In this document: piece after piece, positions 63,313 to 64,000 of the stretch | Position numbering within the stretch: the stretch's first letter is position 1 | Layout: every line of letters starts with the position of its first letter | From: an uncultured Acidobacteriaceae bacterium | GTDB lineage: Bacteria; Acidobacteriota; Terriglobia; Terriglobales; Acidobacteriaceae | Assembly: GCA_903904755.1 (NCBI GenBank) | Contig: CAIVDV010000058.1 | Span: 1 to 64,000, forward strand | Direction of reading: 5' to 3' | Length of the DNA: 64,000 nucleotides | The notes under the pieces: generated by a model | Databases searched by the model: none | What the model saw: only the letters and a program-made list of their open reading frames with translations | What the model was told of the DNA's origin: nothing | Made by a program: the position numbers and the translations under genes

Positions 63313-64000
63313 TCAGCCTTCGAGTTTGGCAGCCGCAGGGCGCGCCCCAAATTTGGCGTACAGTGCGATGCCAATGAAGCAGACCAGAGGCACGGAATAA
63401 GCCCGGCTTACGTTGAAAGCATCGGATAGCTTGCCCATCAGCGGAGTCAGAGTTGCCCCGCCGATAATCGCCATCACCATCAGCGATCCTCCGGTCTTGG
63501 TTCTGGAGCCCAGCCCGTGCAGCCCCAGCGCAAAGATTGTGGGGAACATCATGGACATGAAGAAACTGCTGGCCAGCAGGCAGATGACTCCCGCCCAGTT
63601 GGTTTCAGTAATCGCGACGGTTACCAGCACGATATTGCACGCGGCGAAGACTGCCAGCAAAGCATCAGCCTTTATAAACTTCAGCAGCCAGGCTGAGAGA
63701 AAGCGGCCCACGGCAAAGGCGGCCAGGGTGCCCGTCAACATGTACCCGGCGGTTCGCTCCGGCAAGCCGGCGTACTGCTGAACGTACTGGATAAAGTAGC
63801 TCCAGGTACCCACCTGAGCGCCAACATAGAGGAACTGCGCGAGAACCCCGAGCACAAAATGCCGGTGGAAGAGGACTCCAAGGCTGTCACCCTGCCCCTC
63901 GTTCTCATGGCCTTCCTCGGAGTCAATCGAGGGGAAGTGCGTGCGGGCGATCATCAGAGCCAGCACGAGCGCGACTGCGCCAAGCACGAGATAGGGCGTG
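63313..64000 (-). CDS. FucP-like MFS sugar transporter, C-terminal part (runs off right edge)
   Basis: About 229 residues of the C-terminal half are in the window; reading continues into TPYLVLGAV at 64000, so the gene is cut at the edge. The visible part has about six membrane segments. QFLYVGAQVGTWSYFIQYVQQ, MSMMFPTIFALGLHGLGSRTKTGGSLMVMAIIGGATLTPLMG and GKLSDAFNVSRAYSVPLVC are typical of FucP/GluP L-fucose or glucose/galactose symporters. With the divergent SDR it suggests a fucose-type sugar pathway. Confidence 0.92.
   Translation of the reverse strand, partial: TPYLVLGAVALVLALMIARTHFPSIDSEEGHENEGQGDSLGVLFHRHFVLGVLAQFLYVGAQVGTWSYFIQYVQQYAGLPERTAGYMLTGTLAAFAVGRFLSAWLLKFIKADALLAVFAACNIVLVTVAITETNWAGVICLLASSFFMSMMFPTIFALGLHGLGSRTKTGGSLMVMAIIGGATLTPLMGKLSDAFNVSRAYSVPLVCFIGIALYAKFGARPAAAKLEG

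Overview
The window is about 62% GC and gene-dense, with short intergenic gaps and many start/stop overlaps. Several contents point to an Acidobacteriota genome, most likely Terriglobia/Acidobacteriaceae. These are a sedolisin (S53) protease with a C-terminal Cys-Gly-Gly-Gly/poly-Ser/poly-Gly region, a GH172/DUF2961 enzyme, a trehalase/GH63-like enzyme, a BshB1-type bacillithiol deacetylase, a YitJ-type homocysteine methyltransferase/methylenetetrahydrofolate reductase, and the HlyD-TPR-TolC operon. This is inference from gene content; there is no rRNA or tRNA in the window, and I see no CRISPR array, transposase or prophage.

Layout. 1-2665 (minus): HlyD adaptor, TPR protein and the start of a TolC-like outer-membrane protein. 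2858-5902: queF, an MFS (spinster-like) transporter, a secretin-N-domain-like secreted protein and a 59-aa membrane protein. 6138-10078: uvrA overlapping a CPBP membrane protease. 10137-15632: orphan ribbon-helix-helix protein, GH63/trehalase-like hydrolase, an IQM-like protein overlapping a metallo-beta-lactamase-fold hydrolase, and an APC permease. 15726-18966: DUF4242 protein, then a diverged remnant of the 3' end of a xerC gene, a lower-GC NYN-domain gene, and overlapping xerC and xerD; this is the clearest trace of DNA acquisition. 19284-27908: HAD phosphatase, MutT-like Nudix, an Nramp-family transporter with a non-canonical TM1, a nitronate monooxygenase-like enzyme, a GH172 enzyme, a Rossmann protein, a soluble PRC-MgtE_N-CBS protein and a GNAT. 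28074-28913: RsbW-like kinase and STAS antagonist, followed by a 0.5-kb gene-free stretch with a C12G7 tract.

29414-38408: secreted clan-A glycoside hydrolase, LemA and TPM proteins, oligopeptidase B, an MsbA-like ABC exporter with a small membrane protein, and a CusF-SCO1 fusion lipoprotein. 38549-44978: overlapping nuclease and helicase-nuclease genes of AddB/AddA type. 45283-48084: secreted sedolisin. 48154-55067 (minus): a complete phosphate locus in transcription order phoB, phoR, pstS, pstC, pstA, pstB, phoU, with an intrinsic terminator between pstS and pstC. 55276-59531: half-size TauE, an unrecognised protein, a methyltransferase, bshB1 and a beta-propeller-like lipoprotein. 59827-64000: the homocysteine/folate fusion, xseB, an ACT-domain protein, an SDR dehydrogenase and a FucP-like transporter that runs off the right edge.

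Functional themes are phosphate sensing and uptake (a self-contained regulon), DNA repair and recombination (uvrA, addAB-like, xseB, xerC/xerD, mutT), extracellular polymer degradation, and probable Mg/Mn handling (Nramp-related transporter plus MgtE-like sensor). The least explained items are the xerC-end/NYN insertion, the IQM-like protein, and the Nramp/MgtE sensor pair.
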